A stretch of DNA of 64,000 nucleotides from Burkholderia sp. (GCA_031253835.1 JAIRVP010000048.1:248001-312000), one strand, 5' to 3'; shown: positions 1-8,710, counted from the first letter of the stretch. Program-made: numbers and translations. The notes: generated by a model from the letters alone, not told the origin.

Positions 1-221
1 TGGAGGGGACGCGCACCGCGCCGTCGACCTTCACGATGCCGCCGTTCGGCTGGCGCCTGTCGGACCAGGAGGTCGCGGACGTGTCGAACTTCGTGCGCAC
101 GAGCTGGGGCAACACGGGTGCGCCGGTGACGGCCGCGCAGGTCGCGAAGGTGCGCAAGAGCGTGCCGTCGACGCGACCCGAACCGCCGCCGGGCGCGCGG
201 TTCCCGCAAGCGTCGCGCTGA
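1..221 (+). CDS. C-terminal fragment of a c-type cytochrome (partial at the left edge)
   Basis: Only the last ~72 codons are in the window, read in frame from base 3 to the TGA at 219-221. The fragment has a Met-Pro-Pro-Phe-Gly-Trp segment (codons from base 36), which fits the distal Met haem ligand. It is followed by RLSDQEVADVSNFVRTSWGN, typical of the last haem domain of membrane-bound dehydrogenase cytochrome c subunits (AdhB/GntC type). These three-haem subunits pass electrons from periplasmic alcohol or sugar-acid dehydrogenases to ubiquinone. The CXXCH haem sites and the partner dehydrogenase must lie to the left, so the substrate cannot be told. The protein ends in a short Pro/Arg-rich tail. 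Confidence 0.75.
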   Translation, partial: EGTRTAPSTFTMPPFGWRLSDQEVADVSNFVRTSWGNTGAPVTAAQVAKVRKSVPSTRPEPPPGARFPQASR

Positions 222-320
222 CGCGGACGGCGGGGCGCCGGCCCCGCCTGTCCGACCCGTTCCAGGGCGCCGGCCGTGACGTGCGGCGCCTGTCGTTTCA
301 CCGGGGTTGCACCCCGCCAG

Positions 321-357
321 GGCGCGCGGCCGCGGGGACTTTTCGCGGCCGCGCGCC
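321..357. terminator. Perfect 14-bp GC hairpin downstream of the cytochrome c gene
   Basis: Arms 321-334 and 344-357 are exact reverse complements (14 bp, all G or C) around a 9-nt loop. No proper U-tract follows, only ATTCTT. It lies 100 bp past the cytochrome stop and 72 bp before the antiporter start. A transcription stop or mRNA 3' stabiliser is the likely role. Direct observation of structure; function inferred. Confidence 0.5.
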
Positions 358-429
358 ATTCTTCCGCCTCATCCCTTATCCTTCCACTCTTGAACCTTAC
401 TAAATAGTTACAAGAACTTGGGAGGGGGG

Positions 430-2145
430 ATGCCTCATGACGTCAGCCTGATTGCGTTGCTCGCGGCCGGTTTCGGTCTCGCGATGATCTTCGGTTACCT
501 CGCGTCGCTGCTGAAAATGCCGCCGCTCGTCGGCTATCTGCTTGCCGGGATCGTGATCGGCCCCGGCACGCCCGGTTTCGTCGGCGACCTGTCGCTCGCG
601 CAGCAGCTCGCGGAAGTGGGCGTGATGCTGCTGATGTTCGGCGTCGGCCTGCATTTTTCACTCGGCGATCTGCTCGCGGTGCGCAAGATCGCGCTGCCGG
701 GCGCCGTCGTCCAGATTACCGTCGCGACGCTGCTCGGCGGCGGGCTCGCACTCACGTGGGGCTGGAGCCTCGGCGCGGCGCTCGTGTTCGGGCTTGCGCT
801 GTCGGTCGCGAGTACCGTCGTGCTGCTGCGCGCGCTGGAAGGTCGCGGGCTCGTCGAGACCGTCAACGGGCGCATCGCGGTCGGCTGGCTGGTCGTCGAG
901 GATCTCGTGATGGTGCTCGTGCTGGTGCTGCTGCCGCCCGTCGCGGGGCTGCTCGGCGGCACGCCGCCCGGCGATACGCAGGCGGCCGGCGGCAGCGTGT
1001 GGGGCACGCTCGGCGTCACGATGCTGAAGGTCGCGGCGTTCATCGCGCTGATGCTGGTGGTCGGCAAGCGCGTGTTCCCGCGCATTCTGTGGCTCGTCGC
1101 GCGCACGGGTTCGCGCGAGCTGTTCACGCTGTGCATGATCGCGGCCGCGGTCGGCATCGCGTTCGGCGCGGCGAAGCTGTTCGACGTGTCGTTCGCGCTC
1201 GGCGCGTTCTTCGCCGGGATGATGATGCGCGAGTCGGAATTCAGCCGGCGCGCGGCCGACGAGACGCTGCCGCTGCGCGACGCGTTCTCGGTGTTGTTTT
1301 TCATCTCGGTCGGCATGCTGTTCGACCCGAAGGTGCTGCTTGAAGAGCCGCTGCACGTGATCGAGGTCGCGGCGATCGTGCTGGTCGGCAAGACGCTCGC
1401 GGCCGTCGCGCTCGTGATCGCGTTCCGCTATCCGCTGAACACCGCGCTGACGGTCGGCGCGGGCCTCGCGCAGATCGGCGAATTCTCGTTCATCCTCGCG
1501 GGGCTCGGCCGGGCGCTCGGGCTGCTGTCGGCCGAGGGGCAGAGCCTGATTCTGGCGGTCGCGCTGATCTCGATCGCGATGAATACGCTGCTGTTCGCGA
1601 TGATCGACCCGGCGCTCGCCTGGATCCGCAAGCATTCGGCGTTCGCGCGCAAGCTCGAGGCGCGCGACGATCCGCTCGCCGCGCTGCCGATGTCGACGCC
1701 GCAGACGCACCTGACCGGGCAGGTCGTGATCGTCGGCTACGGCAAGGTCGGCACGCGGATCGCGCATGCACTGGACGAGCGCGGGATCGCGTACGTCGTC
1801 GTCGAGCAGAACCGCGAACTCGTCGAGAAGCTGCGCGCGGACGGCATCGCGGCCGTGTCGGGCGACGCGATCGAGCCGATCGTGCTCGTGCAGGCGCATA
1901 TCGCGCGGGCCGGGATGCTGGTCGTCACGCTGCCCGACGTGTTCGACGTGCGGCAGATCGTCGAGATCTCGCGCACGCTCAACCCGTCGCTCGAGGTCGT
2001 GCTGTGCACGAACAGCGGCGACGAAGCGGCACTGCTGTCGCACGAAGGGATCGGCACCGTGTTCATGGGCGAGACCGAACTCGCGCGCGGGATGACCGAG
2101 CACGTGCTCGGCCGGATGGTGAAGCCGGTCGCGGCCGCACATTGA
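430..2145 (+). CDS. CPA2-family cation:proton antiporter, YbaL/KefB-like, with TrkA-N domain
   Basis: The 571-aa inner-membrane protein has an N-terminal Na+/H+ exchanger domain (about residues 5-385, some 12 hydrophobic segments). This is followed by a cytoplasmic TrkA-N/RCK nucleotide-binding domain starting near residue 425 with the Rossmann glycine motif VIVGYGKVGTRIAHAL. That architecture and length match the YbaL branch of the monovalent cation:proton antiporter-2 family, which exchanges K+ or Na+ for H+. There is no C-terminal TrkA-C domain. ATG 430 is preferred over an in-frame TTG at 418 because an excellent GGGAGGGGGG ribosome site abuts it. It appears monocistronic and converges on the SDR gene downstream. 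The transported ion and the KefF-like partner, if any, are unknown. Confidence 0.88.
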   Translation: MPHDVSLIALLAAGFGLAMIFGYLASLLKMPPLVGYLLAGIVIGPGTPGFVGDLSLAQQLAEVGVMLLMFGVGLHFSLGDLLAVRKIALPGAVVQITVATLLGGGLALTWGWSLGAALVFGLALSVASTVVLLRALEGRGLVETVNGRIAVGWLVVEDLVMVLVLVLLPPVAGLLGGTPPGDTQAAGGSVWGTLGVTMLKVAAFIALMLVVGKRVFPRILWLVARTGSRELFTLCMIAAAVGIAFGAAKLFDVSFALGAFFAGMMMRESEFSRRAADETLPLRDAFSVLFFISVGMLFDPKVLLEEPLHVIEVAAIVLVGKTLAAVALVIAFRYPLNTALTVGAGLAQIGEFSFILAGLGRALGLLSAEGQSLILAVALISIAMNTLLFAMIDPALAWIRKHSAFARKLEARDDPLAALPMSTPQTHLTGQVVIVGYGKVGTRIAHALDERGIAYVVVEQNRELVEKLRADGIAAVSGDAIEPIVLVQAHIARAGMLVVTLPDVFDVRQIVEISRTLNPSLEVVLCTNSGDEAALLSHEGIGTVFMGETELARGMTEHVLGRMVKPVAAAH

Positions 2146-2178
2146 TTGACGGCGCGCGGCATCGCGCCGCACGCCGGG

Positions 2179-2212
2179 CAGGGCGCGGCGGCCCGGGCGG
2201 CCGCCGGCCCTG
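2179..2212. terminator. Hairpin between convergent antiporter and SDR genes
   Basis: A stem of CGGCGGCC (2186-2193) with GGCCGCCG (2199-2206) is extended by CAGGGC (2179-2184) with GCCCTG (2207-2212), with one bulged base. It sits in the 79-bp gap between two converging stop codons, where a bidirectional transcription stop would be useful. It lacks a U-tract. Confidence 0.35.
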
Positions 2213-2224
2213 CGGGCTTCAGTT

Positions 2225-2989
2225 TCAGTAGAACGTCTCGAGCGTCAGTTCCTGCGCCATCACGCGATTGCCGGCCAGCAGGCCGCCGTCCACCGGCAGT
2301 GCGACGCCGGTGATGATCCGCGCGGCCGGCGAGCACAGGAACAGCGCGGCCTGCGCGACGTCGTCGGGCGTCGCGAAATCGTCGAGCGGATACCACTTCC
2401 TCAATTGCTCGAACACCTGCGGGTTGCGCTGCACGCGCGCTTCCCACGCGGGCGTCTTTACCGTACCCGGCAGCACGATGTTCGCGCGCACGCCGTCGCG
2501 GCCGTATTCGATCGCGAGCGATTTCGTGTAGCTGATCAGCCCGGCCTTGGCCGCGCTGTAGGCAGGGTGCCCGAGCGCGTGCACGCCGTTCACCGAACCG
2601 ATGATCGCGATCGCGCCGCGCCGGCTTGCGCGCATGCCGGGCAGCACGGCTTCGACGCTCACGTAGGTGGCCGTCAGGTTCGCATCCAGATCGGTGCGCC
2701 AGCTGGCAGGCGTCGTGTCGCGCAGCGTGGTCGAGGCGGCCGTGCCCGCGTTCGCGACGAGCACGTCGACTTCCGGGTGCGATTCGAGCATCGAGCGCAG
2801 CCGCTCGGCGTCGGTCAGGTCGTCGACGACGGCCGTCGCGCGTGCGTCGCCGAGCGCATCGATGAAGCGGTCGAGCGACGCGCGGTCGCGATCGAGTGCG
2901 AGCACGCGGTCGCCGGCAGCCAGGAAGGTGCGGCACAGTGCCTGGCCGATGCCGCCGGCGGCGCCCGTCACGAGGGTAGTACGTGTCAT
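2225..2989 (-). CDS. SDR family NAD(P)-dependent oxidoreductase
   Basis: The 254-aa classical short-chain dehydrogenase has the cofactor motif TGAAGGIG near residue 8 and NAG near residue 85. The catalytic Ser is in IGSVNG and the YSAAK Tyr/Lys pair is near residue 150. The length is normal for the family. A clear AAGGAG site precedes the start. The gene follows the arabinose-type binding protein by 19 bp and is probably co-transcribed with it. In Burkholderia and relatives, SDRs next to AraF-type proteins are usually thought to be sugar 1-dehydrogenases of non-phosphorylative arabinose/galactose oxidation. That role here is an inference from context; the sequence alone only supports an oxidoreductase. 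Confidence 0.85.
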   Translation of the reverse strand: MTRTTLVTGAAGGIGQALCRTFLAAGDRVLALDRDRASLDRFIDALGDARATAVVDDLTDAERLRSMLESHPEVDVLVANAGTAASTTLRDTTPASWRTDLDANLTATYVSVEAVLPGMRASRRGAIAIIGSVNGVHALGHPAYSAAKAGLISYTKSLAIEYGRDGVRANIVLPGTVKTPAWEARVQRNPQVFEQLRKWYPLDDFATPDDVAQAALFLCSPAARIITGVALPVDGGLLAGNRVMAQELTLETFY

Positions 2990-3008
2990 GTCGGCTCCTT
3001 GGGCGGGC

Positions 3009-4004
3009 TTACAGGCCGAGCGCGGCGCGCGCCTGTTTCTCGTTGTCGCGCGTAATCAGCGTGCCGGATGTCAGCACGAGCGGCGGCGGCGCCTGGTTCT
3101 TCGTGATCCAGTCGACCATGTTGATGCTCGTCTGGTAGCCGTGCTGGCGCGGATTCAGCAGGATCGACCCGTAGAAACCGGTCGGCTTCGGCTTCGCGAA
3201 CTCGTTGAGCGCGACCTGGCTGCCGTTGATGCCGACCGCGACCATCGCGTCCGCACCGATGCCGCGTCCCTCGGCGGCGCGCACCGCGCCGACCGTCGTG
3301 TCGTCGTTCGAGCCGAACGCGACCCAGCGCTTGAAATTCGCATGCTTGGTGAGCGCGATGTTCGCCGCGTTGAACGCACCTTCGGTGTCGGCCGTCATCT
3401 CGGGCGCGTCGATCACGTTCGCGGCCGGGAAGCCGGCGGCCTTCAGCGCGTCGACCGCGCCGGTCGTGCGTTCGCGCGCGGTCGGCAACTGGTCGTACGC
3501 GATCCGGATAATGCCGACCTCGGCCGGATTCCAGCCGCGCCGCTTCGTCTCGTCCGCGATCGCCTGGCCCACTTGCTGGCCGATCTTGTACGCGGAGATC
3601 CCCATGTGCGGCACGCCGGGGAGCGGTGCGCCGTGGCCGTCGACGAGCTGGTCGTCGACCGACATCAGCTTCATCCCCGCACGCTTCGCCTTCGCCGCGA
3701 TGCCGGGGCCGAGTTTCACGTCGGGCGCGCAGATGATCACGCCTTGCGCCTTCTGCGCGGCGAGGCTGTCGAGCGCGGTCGACACCTTTTCGCCGCTCGG
3801 CGTCGCGATCTTGATCAGCGTGAAATGCTTTTCCTTCGCGGCCTGTTCGGCGAAGCGCCATTCGTCCTGGAACCACGGATCGTCCGGCTGTTTGACGAGG
3901 AAGCCGATTTTCACGTCGGTGGCATCGGCGGCCCGGGCCGGGGCACCGCCCAGCAGCGTGACGCTCGCGGTGGCCAGCACGAGCGTTTTCCAGTGGAATC
4001 GCAT
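3009..4004 (-). CDS. araF: Arabinose-type sugar ABC transporter periplasmic binding protein (AraF-like)
   Basis: The 331-aa periplasmic binding protein has a Sec signal peptide (LVLATASVTLLGG to ARA, cleavage near residue 24). The body matches AraF, with KIGFLVKQPDDPWFQDEW near the N-terminus, SVDDQLVDG mid-protein, and VGINGSQVALNEF and a GSILLNP segment late in the protein. AraF delivers L-arabinose to the AraGH importer. The start at 4004 has a GGAGAGA site; an upstream in-frame extension has none and would bury the signal peptide. No araG ATPase or araH permease is next to it: the only neighbour is the SDR. Either the importer is encoded elsewhere or the cluster has lost its middle genes. 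Ligand assignment rests on family resemblance. Confidence 0.82.
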   Translation of the reverse strand: MRFHWKTLVLATASVTLLGGAPARAADATDVKIGFLVKQPDDPWFQDEWRFAEQAAKEKHFTLIKIATPSGEKVSTALDSLAAQKAQGVIICAPDVKLGPGIAAKAKRAGMKLMSVDDQLVDGHGAPLPGVPHMGISAYKIGQQVGQAIADETKRRGWNPAEVGIIRIAYDQLPTARERTTGAVDALKAAGFPAANVIDAPEMTADTEGAFNAANIALTKHANFKRWVAFGSNDDTTVGAVRAAEGRGIGADAMVAVGINGSQVALNEFAKPKPTGFYGSILLNPRQHGYQTSINMVDWITKNQAPPPLVLTSGTLITRDNEKQARAALGL

Positions 4005-4172
4005 GCGTCTCTCTCCGTTGTTGTAGTCGGGCGCGCAGGCAAGGCCGCCTGCGGCGCGCAAAAAATTGTAGGAGGACGCGGCCGGAACGCTCAAATAATG
4101 CGGGGCGTTCCTAGAAAGTGGGATGAAAGCGGAGAAGGGCGATGCGCATGCGGCATCGCCCGCGAGGCTTCT

Positions 4173-6071
4173 TCAGCTTGCGACTGCAGCCTTCGTCGGC
4201 ATGGCCGTGCGGGACTGCGCGGCCGTCTTGAGCGGTGCCGACGGTTTCTGTGTGACGGCCGTCCGGGCCGGGGCTGCCGCCTTCGGCGCCGCCACCGTCT
4301 TCTGCGGCGCAGCCGTCTTCGCCGGCGGATTCTTCTCGGGCTCGACCGGCGCATCGGGCGGTACGCCGAGCAGCTGCAGCGAGCCGCTCGTGACCGACGC
4401 GAACACCGGGCCGGCCACCGTGCCGCCGTAGTAGCCCTTGCCGCGCGGCTCGTCGATCATCACGGCGACGATCAGGCGCGGGTTGCTCATCGGCGCCATC
4501 CCGGCGAACAGCGCGCGGTACTTGCCCTTCGCATAGGTCGCGCCGACCTGCTTGCGCGCGGTACCGGTCTTGCCGCCGATCCGGTAGCCGTCGACGCGTG
4601 CACGGCGCCCCGTGCCGCCTTCGCCGACCGCCATCTCGAGCATCGAGCGGATTGCCGCGGCCGTTTGCGGAGACGTCACGCGGTGGCCGCGATGCGCGTC
4701 GATCGTCTGCTGGTCGGTGCCGTTCTTCAGCAGCGACACCGGGTGCAGCGTGCCGTCGCCCGCATAGGCCGTGTAGGTCTGCGCGATCTGCAGCAGCGAC
4801 ATCGACAGGCCGTAGCCGTAGGCCATCGTCGCCTGCTCGATCGGCCGCCAGCGCTTGTAGCCGCGCAGCCGGCCCGACGCGACACCCGGGAACGTGAGTT
4901 CCGGCGCGCGGCCGATCCCGTACTCCTGGTACTTGTTCCAGATCGTTTCGGCGGGCAGGTTCAGCGCGAGCTTCGCGAGCGCGACGTTGCTCGACTTCTG
5001 CAGTGCCTGCGAGACGGTGAGCGCCCCGTGGTTCGACGTGTCGTGGATCACGGCCGGGCCGATCTTGTAGGTGCCCGGCGACGTGTTGATGATCGTGTTC
5101 GGCGTGACCTTGCGTTCGTCGATCGACAGCGCGACGACGAGCGGCTTGATCGTCGAGCCCGGCTCGAACGTGTCGATCACCGCGCGGTTGCGCAATTGCT
5201 GGCCGGTGAGGCGCGCGCGGTCGTTCGGGTCGAAGGTCGGGTAGTTCGCGAGCGCGAGGATCTCGCCGTTCTGCGCGTCGAGCACGACGACGCTGCCGGC
5301 CTCCGCGTTGTTCTCGACCACGGCCGCCTTGAGCTGGCTGTACGCGAGCTGCTGGATCCGGCGGTCGATCGTCAGCTCGATCGTCGCGCCGTGCTGCGCG
5401 GGCACGAGCGGGCGCGTGTCCGACACGATGCGGCCGAGCCGGTCGCGGATCACCTCGCGCTGCCCGGACGTGCCTTGCAGGCGCGCGTTCGCCGCGAGCT
5501 CGACGCCTTCCTGGCCTTTGTCCTCGACGTTCGTGAAGCCGACCACGTGCGCGGCCGATTCACCTTCGGGGTAGAAGCGCTTCGAATCGGCGATCTGCGT
5601 GATGCCGTCGATCGCGAGCTTGTCGAGGCGGCCCGCGGTATCGGCGTCGACCTGGCGCTTGAGCAGCACGAAGGTCTTCTCGTTGCCGAGACGGCGCTTC
5701 ACCTCGACGAGCGGCATGTCGAGCAGTTTCGAGATCTGCGGGTAGTCGGTCTCGGCGACCTGTTTCGGGTTCGCCCAGATTTCATAGGTCGACAGGCTGA
5801 CCGCGAGCATCGCGCCGTTGCGGTCGACGATGCGCCCGCGCATCGCGTCTAGCTCGATCGTGCGCTGGTAGCGCTTCTGGCCCTGGCCGACGTAGAAATC
5901 CTGGTTCGCGACCTGCACCCAGAAGGCCCGCGCGATCAGCGCGGCGAACGCGAGGAACACGACGATCACGATGAACCTCGAGCGCCACATCGGCAGGCGC
6001 GACGCGAGCATCGGATTCTTGGTCGCGGCCGCGTATGGATCGGCGGGGTGGGTCTTCTTTTTCACGCTCAT
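4173..6071 (-). CDS. Penicillin-binding protein 2/3 family peptidoglycan transpeptidase (FtsI-like paralogue)
   Basis: The 632-aa class B PBP has a cytoplasmic N-terminus, one membrane span (about residues 31-50), a PBP dimerisation domain, and a transpeptidase domain with all three active-site motifs: STIK (Ser306/Lys309), SSN (360-362) and KTG (501-503). The enzyme cross-links septal or lateral peptidoglycan in the periplasm and is a beta-lactam target. The last ~58 residues form an Ala/Pro/Lys/Thr-rich low-complexity tail beginning PVEPEKNPPAK, probably disordered. The start at 6071 gives the normal FtsI N-terminus; an in-frame extension to 6263 has no ribosome site. No other dcw cell-wall genes surround it, so this is likely a second copy alongside the housekeeping ftsI of chromosome 1. 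Confidence 0.88.
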   Translation of the reverse strand: MSVKKKTHPADPYAAATKNPMLASRLPMWRSRFIVIVVFLAFAALIARAFWVQVANQDFYVGQGQKRYQRTIELDAMRGRIVDRNGAMLAVSLSTYEIWANPKQVAETDYPQISKLLDMPLVEVKRRLGNEKTFVLLKRQVDADTAGRLDKLAIDGITQIADSKRFYPEGESAAHVVGFTNVEDKGQEGVELAANARLQGTSGQREVIRDRLGRIVSDTRPLVPAQHGATIELTIDRRIQQLAYSQLKAAVVENNAEAGSVVVLDAQNGEILALANYPTFDPNDRARLTGQQLRNRAVIDTFEPGSTIKPLVVALSIDERKVTPNTIINTSPGTYKIGPAVIHDTSNHGALTVSQALQKSSNVALAKLALNLPAETIWNKYQEYGIGRAPELTFPGVASGRLRGYKRWRPIEQATMAYGYGLSMSLLQIAQTYTAYAGDGTLHPVSLLKNGTDQQTIDAHRGHRVTSPQTAAAIRSMLEMAVGEGGTGRRARVDGYRIGGKTGTARKQVGATYAKGKYRALFAGMAPMSNPRLIVAVMIDEPRGKGYYGGTVAGPVFASVTSGSLQLLGVPPDAPVEPEKNPPAKTAAPQKTVAAPKAAAPARTAVTQKPSAPLKTAAQSRTAMPTKAAVAS

Positions 6072-6486
6072 GCAATGGCCGGTTCGGGCCGCCGGGTGGC
6101 GGCAAATCAGTCTGGATAATGCGATTGTAATAAATGAGTAAACACCGTGTGGGGAAAGTGTGTTCCGGCCCCGTGAAAAATCGTCAAACGGCGATTTGTC
6201 GGGTGTGGAAACGGGGGCAGCTAGAGCGCGGTGAAAGCGGGAGGCCGACGTCACGGCAGTCAAGGAGGGGGGCGCGATCGTGCGTCGATCCAGACAGGCG
6301 GATTCCGGTGCCGGTCGATCGCGACCGTCGACTCAGCGCGATCAATTGCCCGGACCTCGATTATTTATTTATGCCCGAAAATGAAAAACGCCCCGAAAAG
6401 GGGCGCCGTTAATGCTGAATATCGAAATGAATATCGCTGATGCCGGAATAAACCCGAAAACCGCAGACGATTTACATCGATGAATG
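6072..6486. other. Intergenic region, 415 bp, upstream of the PBP gene
   Basis: No convincing gene is present. The part next to the PBP start is comparatively AT-rich (TAATGCGATTGTAATAAATG) and likely holds the PBP promoter on the minus strand. The distal part carries the terminator of the small gene at 6487. A possible 18-codon reading frame at 6427-6483 has no ribosome site and is not called. Confidence 0.4.
6383..6405 (-). terminator. Rho-independent terminator of the small gene at 6487-6831
   Basis: On the minus strand the stem CGCCCC/GGGGCG (6389-6394 with 6400-6405, 5-nt loop) is followed by a TTTTT run. It lies about 80 bp past the stop codon of the upstream minus-strand gene. This is the best simple intrinsic terminator in the first 10 kb. 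Confidence 0.75.
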
Positions 6487-6831
6487 CTATCGGGCGACGG
6501 AAATGAATTCCCGGTATTCCGGCTGGGTCGTGCAACGATCGACCGCCTGCAGCCGCCAAGCACCGGCGTGATCGCCGGCGAGTACGGCAGGGCCCTGTTC
6601 GCGCTGCGTCGCATCGAACGACAGCCCCTTCAGCTGGCATACGGCGCTCCCGCCGTCGGCCGCGCAGAGCGCCATCGCGCCCTCGACGTCGCGGACCTTG
6701 CCCCAGGTCGGAAGATCGATGCCCTGATGTGCCTCGCGCGACCACAGCCCCTCGTCGGTATCGACCCACAGAACCGCGAAGGCGTGCCGGGTTGCCGATT
6801 CGCTGCCATTAATCCGAATGGTGAGGCGCAT
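6487..6831 (-). CDS. Small hypothetical protein (114 aa)
   Basis: I do not recognise this family. The protein is soluble, with no signal peptide or membrane segment, and begins MRLTIRINGSESATRHAFAVLW. It contains three Cys (near residues 56, 65 and 100) and several Trp residues. Support for it being real: an AGGAG ribosome site 8 bp before the ATG, a strong intrinsic terminator after the stop, and a 16-bp palindrome in its promoter region. It stands alone and is divergent from the extended SDR at 7483. Function unknown. Confidence 0.7.
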   Translation of the reverse strand: MRLTIRINGSESATRHAFAVLWVDTDEGLWSREAHQGIDLPTWGKVRDVEGAMALCAADGGSAVCQLKGLSFDATQREQGPAVLAGDHAGAWRLQAVDRCTTQPEYREFISVAR

Positions 6832-7482
6832 TGTGATCGTCTCCTAAAAAAATGACACATTCGACCGTTTTGACTTGATCAGTCTAGATAGACTGGTGTG
6901 AAACGCAAGTGTTAATCCGCAATAAATCCGTATTGAGTCTATTGCGGTTTCAGATGAAACGACGTCTGACGATTCGTGGTCATTCCGGAGGCTCGCGCCA
7001 TGACGGGCATCACCGGCGGTCGCCCGGCCGATGCGCGCATCGATGACGCGCGAGACATGGGATGACATCGCAGCGGGGCGCGTCGATCTGTCGCGCGCGA
7101 TCGGCCGGCGGAAACGGCGCGGCCGGACGCGCCAACGCATCGCCCGGACGTTGCCCGACCGGATGTTTCAGCGTGTTGACGGCGCGGCCGGCACGACACA
7201 CTCCGACAATCGCGTACAAATCGGCACACTTTCACGAAACTTTCGGGACAGACTTGCATTCGGTCGGGCCCCACACTGGGAATGTCCCGATCCCGTGCCG
7301 CGGACGCCCGTCCGCGGCGGCTGCCGCCGCCTCGTGCCAGAGATGCGATCGACGCGATCGCAGGCCGCACGCCCGATCGGGACTGCCAGGGCGCGCGTCA
7401 GCCCCGGCCCGGCCGGTGAGCCGTGCGCAGCCCGCAACCGCGGGCGCCGCGCCGCCCGGCCGATTCTTCGAAGGAGACTATC
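6832..7482. other. Intergenic region, 651 bp, between divergent genes
   Basis: The first 130 bp are AT-rich with a palindrome (6880-6895) and likely hold the promoter of the 114-aa gene. The rest returns to high GC. A perfect 9-bp hairpin, GCCGCGGAC (7297-7305) with GTCCGCGGC (7310-7318) and a 4-nt loop, lies in the probable 5' leader of the downstream SDR. A palindrome CGAAACTTTCG sits at 7235-7245. I see no convincing protein gene: open frames here lack ribosome sites and have unnatural Arg/Ala-rich composition. Confidence 0.4.
6880..6895. promoter_or_regulatory. 16-bp perfect palindrome, candidate operator
   Basis: CAGTCTAGATAGACTG is a perfect inverted repeat (7-bp arms, 2-bp spacer) 49 bp upstream of the ATG of the 114-aa gene. 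It lies in an AT-rich segment next to a TTGACT hexamer. Position and symmetry fit a repressor site. The regulator is unknown and no regulator gene is adjacent. Confidence 0.5.
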
Positions 7483-8694
7483 GTGCTGATCTGGAAAACC
7501 GCGTTGTCGCTCAACTGGCGGACGAGCCTCGTGTCGCCGGCCAGCGCACCGGTCGCGGCGGCGAACGTCGGACGGCTGGTGCTGACCGGCGCCACCGGCT
7601 TCATCGGCAGTACCGTGCTGACGGCGCTCGTCAATGCCGGGCTGCTCGACCGCATCGTGTGCGTGGTGCGCGCGCAGGACCGCGGCCACGCCGTCGCGCG
7701 GCTGCGCGAAGCGGCGCTGCGCGCGGGGCTCGCGCCGTACTGGGCGTCGCGCCTGACCGACGCGAACGTGATCGTCGGTGCGCTCGGCGACGTATGGCAC
7801 GGCGCCGATGCGCCGCGCCTCGCCGGCGCGACGCATGTGATTCACTGCGCCGGCCATGCGTCGCCGGCCGATGGCGCGCACCTGCGGGCCGACATCGCCG
7901 ATGCGGTGCACTTCGCCGAACGCTTCGCGCGCGCGCCGCGCCTGCAGCGCTTCGTGTACGTCGGCACGGCCTATGCGCATGCGGGCCGCGGCGGGATCGT
8001 GCAGGAAGAGGGGGCGGACATCGCGGCGAACGACACGGCGCACGACGACGAAGGCCTGCCGGGCGCGGTGCTCGCGGCCGACTACCTGCACGCGAAGGCC
8101 GAAACCGAACAGCGCCTGCGCGCGCTGGGGCTGCCGCTCGTCGTCGTGCGGCCGTCGCATGTGGTCGGCCACACGGTGCTCGGCACGCGGCCCGCGCCGA
8201 ATTCGTTCTGGATGTTCCGGCTCGCGCATGCGGCGCGCCGCTTCACCGCGCGGCCGATGACGCGCATCGACATCGTGTCGGTGGACGACGTGGCGCGCGC
8301 GACGATGCTGCTGGCCGTGAAGCCGACGCTCGCGCACGACGTCTATCACGTGTCGGCCGGCGACGAGGCGCCGCAGGTCGCACAGATCGTGCGTGCGATG
8401 GACGAGGCGGCGGGGATGACGGGGGCGCCGCGCTACGCGGCGTGCGCGCCGGCCGAACTGCCGCTGGTGGTGCGCGACGTGCTCGGGCGCCCCGATCCGG
8501 CACTCGAACGCGTGATCGGCCGCGCCTTGCAGCGCTGCGGGGAATTCGCGACGGTCGATCGCGTGTTCGACAACCGCCGCGTGCGCGACGAAATCGATTT
8601 CGAGCCGTTGCCGTTCATCGATTACGTCGAGGAATGCATGCGCACGTCGCGCGGCGTGGCCGTGACCGAGCTGATGCGCGGCGCGCTGCACTGA
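7483..8694 (+). CDS. Extended SDR / thioester-reductase-like NAD-dependent epimerase
   Basis: The 403-aa protein has an N-terminal Rossmann motif LTGATGFIGSTVL near residue 33 and the catalytic YLHAK pair (Tyr/Lys) near residue 204. It shows the overall layout of extended SDRs of the NAD-dependent epimerase/thioester-reductase (NAD_binding_4) type. Such enzymes act on nucleotide sugars or reduce acyl thioesters; the substrate here is not apparent. GTG at 7483 is chosen because AAGGAG lies 7 bp upstream; an in-frame start at 7423 lacks a ribosome site and adds an implausible Arg/Pro-rich leader. It stands alone and converges on hpaR. Confidence 0.8.
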   Translation: MLIWKTALSLNWRTSLVSPASAPVAAANVGRLVLTGATGFIGSTVLTALVNAGLLDRIVCVVRAQDRGHAVARLREAALRAGLAPYWASRLTDANVIVGALGDVWHGADAPRLAGATHVIHCAGHASPADGAHLRADIADAVHFAERFARAPRLQRFVYVGTAYAHAGRGGIVQEEGADIAANDTAHDDEGLPGAVLAADYLHAKAETEQRLRALGLPLVVVRPSHVVGHTVLGTRPAPNSFWMFRLAHAARRFTARPMTRIDIVSVDDVARATMLLAVKPTLAHDVYHVSAGDEAPQVAQIVRAMDEAAGMTGAPRYAACAPAELPLVVRDVLGRPDPALERVIGRALQRCGEFATVDRVFDNRRVRDEIDFEPLPFIDYVEECMRTSRGVAVTELMRGALH

Positions 8695-8710
8695 CCGCCC
8701 GCACCGGGCC

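Noticed and set aside
2667..5852. 1061-codon open frame on the plus strand, antisense to the SDR, AraF and PBP genes
   Set aside because: Arg/Asp/His/Val-rich composition typical of antisense frames in GC-rich DNA. The minus-strand genes have recognisable domains, ribosome sites and motifs.
6427..6483. 18-codon ATG frame upstream of the PBP gene
   Set aside because: No ribosome site, no context; chance frame in an AT-richer stretch.
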